The position numbers and the translations under genes are program-made. Below are positions 7,472 through 15,128 of a DNA stretch of 39,357 nt, in pieces. A model generated the notes under the pieces. It searched no databases. It saw only the letters and a list, made by a program, of their open reading frames with translations, and was not told the origin of the DNA. The number at the start of each line of letters is the position of its first letter. The first letter of the stretch is position 1. Source of the stretch: an uncultured Oscillospiraceae bacterium (GTDB taxonomy: Bacteria; Bacillota; Clostridia; Oscillospirales; Oscillospiraceae); assembly GCA_934646185.1 (NCBI GenBank), contig CAKUEH010000023.1, positions 1-39,357 of the forward strand, written 5' to 3'.

Positions 7472-7627
7472 ATCGGAGCCCCTTCCTTTCTTATATTCTC
7501 CGTCTTCCGCGTTGGGGTCGCCTTTGCCGCGCACGGCTATATAATTCATAGAAGGCACCGTCACTATCGACGGCTTGTCCTTCGGAAGATAAAATTCTTT
7601 GTACTCTTTCTTATAGTCAAATGGCAT
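7472..7627 (-). pseudogene. Truncated GyrI-like domain gene fused in frame to the reductase remnant
   Basis: The ATG at 7625-7627 behind AAGGAGAG starts a typical GyrI-like small-molecule-binding protein (MPFDYKKEYKEFYLPK, then NYIAVRGKGDPN). Only about 50 residues survive of an expected ~200. After DGEYKKG the frame runs straight into the start of the aldo/keto reductase, giving a 140-codon chimeric frame (7205-7627) that could be translated. It follows the GNAT gene by 27 bases, suggesting one transcript. Two deletions, one here and one inside the reductase, best explain the locus. Confidence 0.7.
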
Positions 7628-7654
7628 AGATCTCTCCTTTTGTGCTTTTACATG

Positions 7655-8101
7655 TTATAACTCATAGTGGAAAATACACTCATGTGTATGGCCGTCATTG
7701 ATACGCATGTCATTGTCCGGAGGTAGCTCTGCGATTTCCAGCAACTTCCCGCCCAGACTCTCACAAGTACGGCGAGATGGCAGATTGGTGGGCTGGCAGG
7801 AAATAATCAGATAATCCATCTCATGCCGACGTGCCAGTTCAAACAGCAGGCGGCAGGCTTTTTCCGCGTAATGATTGCCCCGAAATGGTTCATCTACGGC
7901 ATAGCCGATATTCCCGCCGTAGTAAAGCCCCTCGTTGTGGCCGATTCGCAGATCGCAAATGCCCACCTTCTGTCCGGTGTCGTCCAAAATGTCGAAATAG
8001 TACGCAGGCACCCAGTTCCGCGCCGGATCGCCTGGGAAAGTGTGATCCAGCCGCAGGGCGATTTCTTCATTTTTCAAATCGGATGTATCCAAAAATGTCA
8101 T
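7655..8101 (-). CDS. GNAT family N-acetyltransferase
   Basis: A 148-residue GNAT-fold protein that probably transfers an acetyl group from acetyl-CoA to an amine; the substrate is unknown. The acetyl-CoA loop is seen in NIGYAVDEPFRGNHYAEKAC, with the R/Q-x-x-G-x-G/A type motif relaxed to FRGNHYA, and the C-terminal part NLPSRRTCESLGG is typical of alpha-4/beta-6. I prefer the ATG at 8099-8101 (MTFLDTSDL) because of the GGAG site 8 bases upstream. An ATG at 8126-8128 overlaps the Nudix stop codon as ATGA and would add nine residues. It appears cotranscribed with the upstream Nudix gene. Confidence 0.85.
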   Translation of the reverse strand: MTFLDTSDLKNEEIALRLDHTFPGDPARNWVPAYYFDILDDTGQKVGICDLRIGHNEGLYYGGNIGYAVDEPFRGNHYAEKACRLLFELARRHEMDYLIISCQPTNLPSRRTCESLGGKLLEIAELPPDNDMRINDGHTHECIFHYEL

Positions 8102-8124
8102 ACAAATTTCTCCAGTGCAACCTA

Positions 8125-8643
8125 TCATTGAAAGTACTTCTCGGATATGAGCAGCTCCAATACCCTTGCTTCACGTTCAAACATTATGGGATTATATGGG
8201 CTCGTGCCCACGCTACGGTTCTTTTGAATTGCCATCAAGGGCGCTACGTATTCCAAAGTATAGGCTTCCTGCGCCTCGTAAGCGTCCAAATCCTGCCGAA
8301 CTGCTTCCGGCTCCGCTTCGCACAGATAGTAGTAATTATCTTGGACAAAGCATTCGGAGGCATCCATGTCGCTCCGCTGTATCCGGTGGACATAGCCGTA
8401 TTCTTTGACCGTTTCAGGCTTGACCACAAGTCCGGCTTCCTCCCGCGTCTCTCGGATCATTGTTCCCACAGGGTTCTCGCCGTTTTCAATCCCTCCCCCG
8501 GGGAACTTGTAATAATCATATTTCAGGCTGTGGATCATGGCAATTTTTCCATCTCTTATGATGATGCTGCGGGCGGAGTTGCGGACAAAACGATGGGTGC
8601 AGGATTCATAGTCCTTCTTATCCATTTCAAACAATAATCTCAT
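8125..8643 (-). CDS. Nudix hydrolase
   Basis: A 172-residue Nudix protein that should hydrolyse a nucleoside-diphosphate-linked substrate in the cytoplasm. The Nudix box is complete: G at residue 50, then GIENGE with the first Glu, and RETREEAGL at 64-72, which carries the metal-binding glutamates. The substrate cannot be deduced. The start ATG at 8641-8643 has only a weak ribosome site, and a remnant of another coding sequence ends 4 bases upstream, so translation may once have been coupled. It overlaps or nearly abuts the downstream acetyltransferase gene. Confidence 0.9.
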   Translation of the reverse strand: MRLLFEMDKKDYESCTHRFVRNSARSIIIRDGKIAMIHSLKYDYYKFPGGGIENGENPVGTMIRETREEAGLVVKPETVKEYGYVHRIQRSDMDASECFVQDNYYYLCEAEPEAVRQDLDAYEAQEAYTLEYVAPLMAIQKNRSVGTSPYNPIMFEREARVLELLISEKYFQ

Positions 8644-8647
8644 ATAA

Positions 8648-8773
8648 TTACTTCAGATCCTTTGAAACGAGGTGAAGTTTGCAGTATGCTTGGTCTTCGA
8701 AAACCACACCGTTATCCCTGTATCCATTACGGGTGAAAAAAGCGAGGTCACCATTATGTTCTATGTTCTGCCT
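8648..8773 (-). pseudogene. C-terminal remnant of a probable acetyltransferase gene
   Basis: On the minus strand an open frame of 41 residues, without a start codon, ends with AFFTRNGYRDNGVVFEDQ and then AYCKLHLVSKDLK and a stop, 4 bases before the Nudix start. The pattern (FFTRNGY followed by a short beta strand) resembles the C-terminus of GNAT-type proteins; that assignment is from memory of the family, not a search. An upstream stop codon at 8774-8776 shows the rest is gone. Confidence 0.5.
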
Positions 8774-8821
8774 CTATTTTAACGGAAGGGAAGGGTTCCA
8801 TCAAGCCCCATTTTCCGGAAC

Positions 8822-8853
8822 ACAAAACGGCAGCCCCGGACATGGGGCTGCCG
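8822..8853 (-). terminator. Intrinsic terminator of the metV-metF operon
   Basis: CGGCAGCCCC (8828-8837) pairs with GGGGCTGCCG (8844-8853) around 6 bases; on the minus strand it is followed by TTTTGTG. It lies 83 bases past the metF stop codon. Confidence 0.85.
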
Positions 8854-8935
8854 TCTGCTGCTATATTACCGGTTTTGTATCGAAACTCAGGCAATCCATT
8901 TGGACGGATGGATGCTGAAATATAGCTGAGAAAAC

Positions 8936-9859
8936 TCAGATCGTGACGCCGGCCTTTTCGAGGATGGCCGGGACGTTCTTTTCCGCGCCGATGGCCATGA
9001 TATGCACGCCGTCGCACAGATGCTCGTCCTTGATCTTGGCGATCATCTCCGCCGCCATCTCGATGCCGAGCTGCATGGGAAGGCCCTTGACGCCCTTTTC
9101 CTTGCCCTCGGCCGCCGCTGCGGCGAGCTTGTCGATCATATCCTGCGGCACCGCGATGCCGGGGACGTTTTCGTTCATGTACCGGGCCATGCCCGCGGCT
9201 TTGAGCGGGATGATGCCGGCCATGATGTGGGTCTTGATGCCCGCCGCGTCGACCTTGTCGAGGAAGCGCTTGAACGTCTCCAGATCAAAAATGCCCTGCG
9301 TCTGGATGTACTCCGCGCCGTTTTCGACCTTCTGGCGCAGCTTGTTGATCTGCAGCTCGATGGGGTCGTAGACCGGGGTGACGGAAGCGCCCTTGTAGAA
9401 TTTCGGCGCGCCGCCGGCGATCTCGTTGCCGCCGCAGTCGCAGTTCGTTTCTTCCATCTTCGTGAGCATCTTCAGAATGCCGACGGAGTCCAGGTCATAG
9501 ACCGGCTTGGATTCCGGGCAGTCGCCGACGACGGGATGGTCGCCCGTGAGGGCCAGCATCGTGTCGATGCCGAAGGCCGCCGCGGACAGGATATCGCCCA
9601 TGATGGCCATGCGGTTGCGGTCGCGGCCGGTCATCTGCAGGATCGGCTCGACGCCCGCGTTCTTGAGCGCGACGCAAAGGCCCAGGCTGGACGCCTTGAG
9701 GCTGGCGGACTGCATGTCGGTCACGTTGACGCCGTGGACCTTGCCGTTCAGAAGTCTGGCAGCCTCCAGCTGCTCGGAAAAATCATAACCCTTCGGGGGG
9801 GCCATTTCGGCGGTGACGCCAAATTTACCGGCTTCAAAAGCCTCTTTCAACATACTCAT
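8936..9859 (-). CDS. metF: Methylenetetrahydrofolate reductase
   Basis: A 307-residue TIM-barrel flavoprotein that reduces 5,10-methylene-THF to 5-methyl-THF, supplying methyl groups for methionine and, in acetogens, for the Wood-Ljungdahl methyl branch. Family marks are TAEMAPPKG near the N-terminus, the substrate loop Q-x-T-x-R-D-R-N (LQMTGRDRNRMA, about residues 75-86), and ALTGDHP (106-112). The ATG at 9857-9859 follows AAGGGGAAG and sits 1 base after the metV stop, so the two are translated together. The gene pair fits the MetF-MetV type of reductase seen in acetogens. No RnfC2-like partner is encoded beside it. Confidence 0.95.
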   Translation of the reverse strand: MSMLKEAFEAGKFGVTAEMAPPKGYDFSEQLEAARLLNGKVHGVNVTDMQSASLKASSLGLCVALKNAGVEPILQMTGRDRNRMAIMGDILSAAAFGIDTMLALTGDHPVVGDCPESKPVYDLDSVGILKMLTKMEETNCDCGGNEIAGGAPKFYKGASVTPVYDPIELQINKLRQKVENGAEYIQTQGIFDLETFKRFLDKVDAAGIKTHIMAGIIPLKAAGMARYMNENVPGIAVPQDMIDKLAAAAAEGKEKGVKGLPMQLGIEMAAEMIAKIKDEHLCDGVHIMAIGAEKNVPAILEKAGVTI

Positions 9860-9860
9860 A

Positions 9861-10511
9861 TTATTTCTTCCCCTTTAAGCTGATCGTTCTCGGATAGCTG
9901 AACCTCGCGTAGCCCTTGTCCTCGCGGGTGTGGCCGAGCTTATCGAGCTGGCCGATCTCCTCGAGACGCTTGTAGATCTTGATCCATGCGCAGTCGTTTT
10001 CCGGGTTGACCTCGCACTTGCCGTTCTTCTGTCCGCCGCAGGGGCCGTTGACCAGGCTCTTGGCACACTGGGTCACGGGACAGATACCGCCGGTCTGGCC
10101 CAAAACGCAGTCGCCGCAGAAGTGGCACGCCTCTTCCCAGACGCCGAAGCGGACGGCTTCGCCGAGGTACATGGTGTTGTTGGACGGATAGGTGGGAATG
10201 CCGGGGGCATTCTTTGCGACGCACTGTACGCCGTCGCCGCAGGACATGCAGATGACACAGTCCGGCTTGGCCGCGACGAGGGGCTTCATCTTGCCCTTGA
10301 CACCGAGATTCATGCAGCAGTAATCGGCGATCGTCGTGCCGACGACCTGCTTGCCTGCGTCCTGCAGGGCCTTTGCCAGCGCGGCGACCTCCGGCTCACC
10401 GCCGGTGTGACATGCCGTTGCGCAGCTGTTGCAGCCGACGATCGCGACTGTCTTCGCGTCGCCGACCATCGCCATGAGCTCTTCCATGGGCTTCTTTTGC
10501 GTAATAATCAT
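9861..10511 (-). CDS. metV: MetV-like cysteine-rich partner of methylenetetrahydrofolate reductase
   Basis: A 216-residue protein of the MTHFR C-terminal-domain family, the MetV partner of MetF in acetogenic and related Clostridia. It is very rich in cysteine: C27-x2-C30-x3-C34, C65-C66, C85-x2-C88-x2-C91, C97, then HFCGDCVLGQTGG (C132, C135) and ICPVTQCAKSLVNGPCGG (C144, C149, C158). This suits metal or iron-sulfur binding; in described systems MetV carries such a cofactor and binds MetF. It is the first gene of a two-gene operon with its own promoter, and its ATG at 10509-10511 follows AAGGAGA. Role by family and context; electron donor unknown. Confidence 0.9.
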   Translation of the reverse strand: MIITQKKPMEELMAMVGDAKTVAIVGCNSCATACHTGGEPEVAALAKALQDAGKQVVGTTIADYCCMNLGVKGKMKPLVAAKPDCVICMSCGDGVQCVAKNAPGIPTYPSNNTMYLGEAVRFGVWEEACHFCGDCVLGQTGGICPVTQCAKSLVNGPCGGQKNGKCEVNPENDCAWIKIYKRLEEIGQLDKLGHTREDKGYARFSYPRTISLKGKK

Positions 10512-10589
10512 GCTAACGTCTCCTTGCGTATGAAATGCGGGCGCGTGTCATCTCAAAAGACCGCGTTCGTATGTCTCAAACATGTTCCT

Positions 10590-10618
10590 ATCATACTCCA
10601 AACCCGCGCAGAAATCAA
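10590..10618 (-). promoter_or_regulatory. Promoter for metV-metF
   Basis: TTGATT (10613-10618) and TATGAT (10590-10595) are 17 bases apart on the minus strand, leaving a leader of about 70 bases. Confidence 0.75.
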
Positions 10619-10683
10619 CATGATTCCAACGCAAACAACGAAAAAATTTTTGGATTTCCGCGAAATCCAATCGTGAAACCAAA

Positions 10684-10713
10684 CTGGCAAACAGGAAACC
10701 AACATGTTATAAT
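10684..10713 (+). promoter_or_regulatory. Promoter for the acyl-ACP thioesterase gene
   Basis: A perfect TATAAT (10708-10713) lies 18 bases after CTGGCA (10684-10689). The ribosome site AGGAGG follows at 10731. Confidence 0.65.
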
Positions 10714-10747
10714 ACGGACAGATCCCAAACAGGAGGCATGAGCAGCC

Positions 10748-11485
10748 ATGAAAACAGGCAGTTTTGAAAAGCAAATCGTTCTGACCCCGGATCTGTGCGG
10801 CAGCGCGGCGGCCCTCTCGCCGCTGGCGGCGTTTACGATCTTTCAGGGGATCGCGTCGGAGCACGCGGAGAAAATCGGCGTCGGCGGAGCGGCCATGGCA
10901 AAGCGGGGCGAGTTCTGGCTGACCGTCCACAGCCGGGTAGATTTTTACGAACCGGCATATCTCATGGACGAGCTGACGGCCCGGACATGGCCGGAAGCGT
11001 GCGAGGGACGGGGCCTCCGGTGCTTCCGCAGCTACCGGCTGACGAAGGGCGAGCAGACCGTCGCGCTGGGCCGGACGCAGTGGGCCATCCTCGGCCCGGA
11101 AAAGAAGCTCCTGCGCTTTGAGCAGTCCGGCTTCCCGTCGGACTTCCCCTTCCCCGAGACTGCCGCGATCGCGGAAGCGCCCGCGCGCTTCCATGACGAG
11201 CTGACGCAGGACGATCTCGTCTATACGCACCATGTCCGCGCGACGGACATCGACATGGGGCGGCATATGAACAACGTCGTCTATATCCGGCTCCTGCTCG
11301 ACTGCCTTTCGGCGAAGACGCTCGCCTCCGGCTCGATCAAAAGCATCGAGGCGCACTATGCAAGCCCGTGTCTCGAGGGCGAGACGCTCGGCGTCTTCTG
11401 CCGCCGGGAGGACCGGCTCTGCCGCATGGCCATCCGGCACGCGGACGGACGCGCGGCCGTTCTCGCGCAGATCGTATTCGGCTGA
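10748..11485 (+). CDS. Acyl-ACP thioesterase
   Basis: A 245-residue double hot-dog protein of the bacterial acyl-[acyl-carrier-protein] thioesterase family, which releases free fatty acids from acyl-ACP. The second hot-dog half contains the active-site string VRATDIDMGRHMNNVVY (residues 163-179), with the conserved Asp, His and Asn. The first half has the usual RGEFWLTVHSRVDFYEPA. The ATG at 10748 lies 11 bases after AGGAGG; a nearer ATG at 10738 is out of frame. It is a single-gene unit that converges on the methyltransferase gene. Chain-length preference cannot be read. Confidence 0.9.
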   Translation: MKTGSFEKQIVLTPDLCGSAAALSPLAAFTIFQGIASEHAEKIGVGGAAMAKRGEFWLTVHSRVDFYEPAYLMDELTARTWPEACEGRGLRCFRSYRLTKGEQTVALGRTQWAILGPEKKLLRFEQSGFPSDFPFPETAAIAEAPARFHDELTQDDLVYTHHVRATDIDMGRHMNNVVYIRLLLDCLSAKTLASGSIKSIEAHYASPCLEGETLGVFCRREDRLCRMAIRHADGRAAVLAQIVFG

Positions 11486-11490
11486 TCGTC

Positions 11491-11512
11491 CCGCCGCGCG
11501 TTTGCGGCGGGG
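11491..11512. terminator. Hairpin between convergent genes
   Basis: CCCGCCGC (11491-11498) pairs with GCGGCGGG (11505-11512) around 6 bases, between the stop codons of the thioesterase and methyltransferase genes. There is no T-tract on either strand, so the terminator role is inferred from position only. Confidence 0.45.
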
Positions 11513-12328
11513 TCAGACCTGATAAACCGCAAGCAGAAATTCCGTCGTGACGCGGAGCGTGCGCACGGCGGAGAGCTTTTTCTGATCCTCCGCGCTGGTT
11601 TTATAATAGTAGGGCGTCATGAGAAACAGCGCCTGCACATCCTCGTTCGACGAAAGCGTGATGGTCTTCCGGAGCTCCTGCGTCCGCAGCAGACGGAAGC
11701 CCTCGGCCTCAAGCGCGGCGGGCGGGTTTTCATAGGGATGGTCGTAGACGGCGGCCTTCAGCTCGAGAAGATGCTTCTCCATCGGCACGACCCGCAGCAG
11801 ATATCCGCCGGGCTTTAAGACCCGCCGGAATTCCTCCGCCATGAACGGCGAGAAGCTGTTGACGATCAGATCGAGGCTCTCCGCCGCCAGCGGCAGATGC
11901 GCGGTGCTCGCCGCGAAAAAAATACCCTCCGGCACCAGCCGCGCCGCGCGCTTGACGGCCTCGGCAGAAATATCCGCGCCGAGCAGCTGCGGCCGGCCGC
12001 CCTTCGCCGCGAGCGCGTCATAGACCGCGCGCGTATACGTCCCCTCGCCGCAGCCCGCGTCGAGCACGCAGGCATCCGGCCCGGCCAGCTGCGCGCAGGC
12101 ATCCGCCACGGCTCCGATCAGATGATCGTAATACCCGTGCGACAAAAACGCCGTGCGCGCGGCGACCATGCGCTTGTCGTCGCCGCGGCGCTTTCCGGAT
12201 GGCGCGGGCGGCAGGAGATTGACATAGCCGCTGCGCGCGATATCAAAGCTGTGGCGGTTTTCGCAGCGCCAGGCGGCTTCCTCCCGCGCAAGCCTCCCGC
12301 CGCAGACGGGACAGAGCAGATCGATCAT
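11513..12328 (-). CDS. RlmA-like rRNA (guanine-N1) methyltransferase
   Basis: A 271-residue SAM-dependent methyltransferase with the two-part architecture of RlmA. An N-terminal zinc site is formed by C6-x2-C9 and C22-x3-H26 (CPVCGG, then CENRHSF), followed by the linker SGYVNLLPP and a Rossmann methyltransferase domain with SAM loop VLDAGCGEGTY (88-98) and NSFSPF. RlmA enzymes methylate a guanine in hairpin 35 of 23S rRNA; whether this is RlmA-I- or RlmA-II-like cannot be told. The frame is open far upstream, but the ATG at 12326-12328 has GGAGG at 7 bases and a promoter upstream, and the extension is antisense to the L,D-transpeptidase gene. Confidence 0.87.
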   Translation of the reverse strand: MIDLLCPVCGGRLAREEAAWRCENRHSFDIARSGYVNLLPPAPSGKRRGDDKRMVAARTAFLSHGYYDHLIGAVADACAQLAGPDACVLDAGCGEGTYTRAVYDALAAKGGRPQLLGADISAEAVKRAARLVPEGIFFAASTAHLPLAAESLDLIVNSFSPFMAEEFRRVLKPGGYLLRVVPMEKHLLELKAAVYDHPYENPPAALEAEGFRLLRTQELRKTITLSSNEDVQALFLMTPYYYKTSAEDQKKLSAVRTLRVTTEFLLAVYQV

Positions 12329-12358
12329 AGCAGGACCTCCGGTCATGAGATTTGCTCT

Positions 12359-12387
12359 ATTATAGCGCGCCGGGCCGCGCCGCGCAA
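12359..12387 (-). promoter_or_regulatory. Promoter for the methyltransferase gene
   Basis: TTGCGC (12382-12387) and a perfect TATAAT (12359-12364) are 17 bases apart on the minus strand. It is divergent from the L,D-transpeptidase promoter 30 bases away. Confidence 0.65.
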
Positions 12388-12417
12388 AGAAAAATTTGGA
12401 ACGCTGCGCGAAACGTG

Positions 12418-12445
12418 TTGAATTTACGGCTGAATCTGTTATAAT
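12418..12445 (+). promoter_or_regulatory. Promoter for the L,D-transpeptidase gene
   Basis: TTGAAT (12418-12423) and TATAAT (12440-12445) are 16 bases apart. A 7-bp hairpin, GCGCGGG/CCCGCGC (12461-12482), stands near the 5' end of the transcript and may protect it. Confidence 0.75.
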
Positions 12446-12499
12446 TTTCGCAGAAGAGACGCGCGGGAGAAAGAACCCGCGCCGGAGCGGAGGAAAAGC

Positions 12500-14152
12500 A
12501 TGAAAAAGCATCGCGCCCTTTGGGTGATCCTGATTGTGATCGTCGTGCTTGCGGCGGCTGCCGCAGGCGTCTGGTACTGGCTCTCGTCCAGGACTGTGCA
12601 GGCAGCGCAGCTGCACAGCACCGTCCATGCGCAGTACGAGGCCATGACCGCCTCTGTCGGACAGGTCACGCTTACCGTGACGGAGGACGGCACGCCGGCA
12701 GGCGAATACGATCTGCAGGCGCTCGGCCTGTACGACGATCTGATGAGCAAGGTCACGGCGCAGTTTTCCGAGACAGACCGCATGACGGACGAGCAGTTTG
12801 CCGCGCTCGGCATCCGGGAAAAGCTGGACTGGGCCAAGCGCGAGCATGCCGCGCCCTATGCCTGCACGGTCAGCATGGACAAATTCGACGCGGCGGCGGC
12901 GCTTGCCGATCTGCGGAGCATGAAGCGCTCCGCGCCGGAGAGCGCCTATACCACGCTGGAGGACGGCGTCTACACCGTCCACGCCGAGGTGCCCGGCACG
13001 GAGCTGAACGAGCAGGCCGTTCTGGACGGACTGCGCGCGGCGGCTTCCACGCTCGGCGTTTCCGCGGACGGGCCGCAGGACGCGGCGTTTGAGCTTACCT
13101 CGGTCGACTGCTACCGGCAGCCCGAGGTCACGACCGCAACGCTGCGCGACACGCCGGACAGTCTGTTCCGCACCGCGCTGGCGGAGCTTGAGGTCAAGGT
13201 CACGTTCAACGAGGACTCCGCGCAGTATCTGCCGCACGGCGAGGAAACGCTCACAAGCCACGATCTGGCCTCCATCGTCGACCTGGATCCTGACGGGACC
13301 GTCACGGTCGACGAAAAGGTCCTGGGCGAGAAGGTCTCCGCGTGGGCCGAGCGCTACAGCAAAAAAGACGCGCCGTTCCTGTTCGACTCCTGGGTCAAGG
13401 GCCTGACGGAGATCGACTTTGTCACCTGCGACTATCTGATCGACGCGCAGGCTGTAACGGAGCAGATCCGCGAACAGCTGCTGACGATGCAGTCCGGCAC
13501 GGTGTCTGTTGAGGCAGACTGCTATGACAAGAACGGCGAACCCTTCTCGCTGGGAGACAGCTATGTCGAGGTCGATTTCGACAACCAGCAGATGACCTTT
13601 ATCAAGGACGGCCGTCTGGTCGTCAATACCAACGTCGTGACCGGCGCGCTCAACGGCCACCAGACCCCGACCGGCCTGTATGAGACGCACGGCAAGGAGC
13701 ATGACGTCTGGCTCAAGGGCGACGACTATCTCGTCTTCGTCAAATACTGGGTCAGCGTGGTCGGCGACATCATCGGCCTGCACGATGCATCGTGGCGCGA
13801 GAACTTCGGCGCGAGCTTCTACGTCTACGGCGGCTCCCACGGCTGCGTCAACACGCCGGAGGAGGCCATGGCCATGATCTGGAATCTGGCCGAGGACGGA
13901 ACGCCTGTGCTCATGCACGGCGTCAACCAGTGGTATGAGCCAGCGAACGGCAACCCGCGCGAGACAAAGGAGCCCGTGCGCGGCACGACCAGCAAGATCG
14001 ATGTCCCGAACGGCACGCGCGTGCTGGAGCCCGGCAGCAGCCGCATCGAGATCCAGCCGGACGACGTCGTCCCCTTCGAGCTGCCGAAGGACGCTGAGCA
14101 GGGCGAAGAGACCCCTTCAAACACCGAGGCCACTGCAAAGCCGGTATCCTGA
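12500..14152 (+). CDS. Membrane-anchored L,D-transpeptidase (YkuD domain)
   Basis: A 550-residue cell-wall enzyme. Residues 7-28 form an N-terminal membrane anchor; residues ~40-330 form an extracellular region with the repeated-domain look of the YoaR/PG-binding proteins that precede YkuD domains in Clostridia. The catalytic YkuD domain covers about 350-480 and includes GLHDASW and SHGCVN with Cys449 as nucleophile. It should form 3-3 cross-links in peptidoglycan or attach proteins. A Pro/Glu-rich C-terminal tail of ~70 residues follows. The ATG at 12500 has a GGAGG site, and there is an own promoter and strong terminator. The fold of the N-terminal extracellular part is inferred. Confidence 0.92.
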   Translation: MKKHRALWVILIVIVVLAAAAAGVWYWLSSRTVQAAQLHSTVHAQYEAMTASVGQVTLTVTEDGTPAGEYDLQALGLYDDLMSKVTAQFSETDRMTDEQFAALGIREKLDWAKREHAAPYACTVSMDKFDAAAALADLRSMKRSAPESAYTTLEDGVYTVHAEVPGTELNEQAVLDGLRAAASTLGVSADGPQDAAFELTSVDCYRQPEVTTATLRDTPDSLFRTALAELEVKVTFNEDSAQYLPHGEETLTSHDLASIVDLDPDGTVTVDEKVLGEKVSAWAERYSKKDAPFLFDSWVKGLTEIDFVTCDYLIDAQAVTEQIREQLLTMQSGTVSVEADCYDKNGEPFSLGDSYVEVDFDNQQMTFIKDGRLVVNTNVVTGALNGHQTPTGLYETHGKEHDVWLKGDDYLVFVKYWVSVVGDIIGLHDASWRENFGASFYVYGGSHGCVNTPEEAMAMIWNLAEDGTPVLMHGVNQWYEPANGNPRETKEPVRGTTSKIDVPNGTRVLEPGSSRIEIQPDDVVPFELPKDAEQGEETPSNTEATAKPVS

Positions 14153-14158
14153 ATATGA

Positions 14159-14192
14159 ACGCCCCCTCCGCTGCTTGCGGAGGGGGCGTTTT
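14159..14192 (+). terminator. Strong intrinsic terminator
   Basis: ACGCCCCCTCCGC (14159-14171) pairs with GCGGAGGGGGCGT (14177-14189) and is followed by TTTT. It lies 7 bases after the L,D-transpeptidase stop; the same stem may serve the converging amidohydrolase gene, although there is no T-run on that side. Confidence 0.88.
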
Positions 14193-14198
14193 GCGCGC

Positions 14199-15128
14199 TT
14201 ATCCCAACAGCGCGGCTGCGTTTCCGTATGCGATCTCTGCGGCTTCTTCCTCCATGAAATCCATCTGATCCAGAATGCCGTAATAGGCAGGGTAGATCTC
14301 CCCGGGCCGCAGGCGCCGGTTATCGGGATAGTCCGTTGCAAACAGCAGCCGATCCGCGCCGAACCGGTGCAGGAGCGAACGGGTCCCGGCGATGCCGTAT
14401 ACCCGGACGTAGTCGGGCAGGATCGCGGACAGATCCACATAACAGGAAAGCGGGAGCAGCTGTTCCCACTCGAACGCGCCCATGTGTGAGACGATCAGCT
14501 TCAAATCGGGATAGCGCTCCGCTGTTTTCACGATGCGCTTCGCCGCGGACGGATCGTCCTCCGCGCCCGGATAGGCGTGAACGGCGACGGGAACGCGCCG
14601 CGCCTGCGCAAAGGCGAATACGGCGCAGTTATAATCGGAATCGAGCGCCAGCCCGGAATTGTTCGGATGGATCTTGACGCCGTCCAGCGCATGATCGTCG
14701 ATGGCGCGGCAGAGCGCGTCGACCGTTTTGGCCGGAGAATTCCGCACATCGATATCCGCAAACGCATAAAACCGGCCGGGATACCGCCGCTTCATCCCGG
14801 AAAGATTCCGGTGTACCGCGTCGACGGTAAATTCCATCGACATCAGAAACGGATCGTTGAAGGGCATGACGACCGCGCGCTCAATGTTGTTTTCACGCAT
14901 GATCTGCACATATTGCCGCAGATCCGCAAACGCCCATACGTCGTCCGAGTCCGGATTGGCGGCATGCACCGCGTCCGGCAGGATGTGGATATGCGCGTCG
15001 ATCTTTTTGAATTTCTTCCAGCTTACAGCAGCCGTAGCGATCCCCCCCGCTGCGCCGGCCGGTTTCAGCTCTCCCGGGACAGATATTCCTCGAGGATGTC
15101 TGCCGCGCAGAAGACCATCTCCGGACAC
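14199..15128 (-). CDS. Amidohydrolase-2 family metal-dependent hydrolase (start uncertain)
   Basis: A TIM-barrel hydrolase of the amidohydrolase-2 type (PF04909-like). Metal and catalytic residues can be followed: DAHIHILPD (the HxH pair), VKIHPNN, VAVHAYPG, IVSHMGAFEW and FATDYPDN with the late Asp. The substrate is unknown; relatives include decarboxylases and lactonases. The start is a problem. Between the upstream gene's stop (15065-15067) and the HxH motif there is no ATG, GTG or TTG in frame, so the listed start is the ATG at 15126-15128, overlapping the upstream gene by 64 bases. A seven-G run near 15045 raises the possibility of a frameshift or slippage. It is the last gene of a five-gene run. 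Confidence 0.75.
   Translation of the reverse strand: MSGDGLLRGRHPRGISVPGELKPAGAAGGIATAAVSWKKFKKIDAHIHILPDAVHAANPDSDDVWAFADLRQYVQIMRENNIERAVVMPFNDPFLMSMEFTVDAVHRNLSGMKRRYPGRFYAFADIDVRNSPAKTVDALCRAIDDHALDGVKIHPNNSGLALDSDYNCAVFAFAQARRVPVAVHAYPGAEDDPSAAKRIVKTAERYPDLKLIVSHMGAFEWEQLLPLSCYVDLSAILPDYVRVYGIAGTRSLLHRFGADRLLFATDYPDNRRLRPGEIYPAYYGILDQMDFMEEEAAEIAYGNAAALLG

Noticed and set aside
8679..8918. A 79-codon plus-strand frame between the Nudix and metF genes
   Set aside because: It covers the metF terminator and the remnant on the opposite strand and has no ribosome site.
12329..13918. Long minus-strand extension of the methyltransferase frame over the L,D-transpeptidase gene
   Set aside because: It is the antisense shadow of a clear transpeptidase gene in GC-rich DNA; the true start at 12328 has a ribosome site and promoter.
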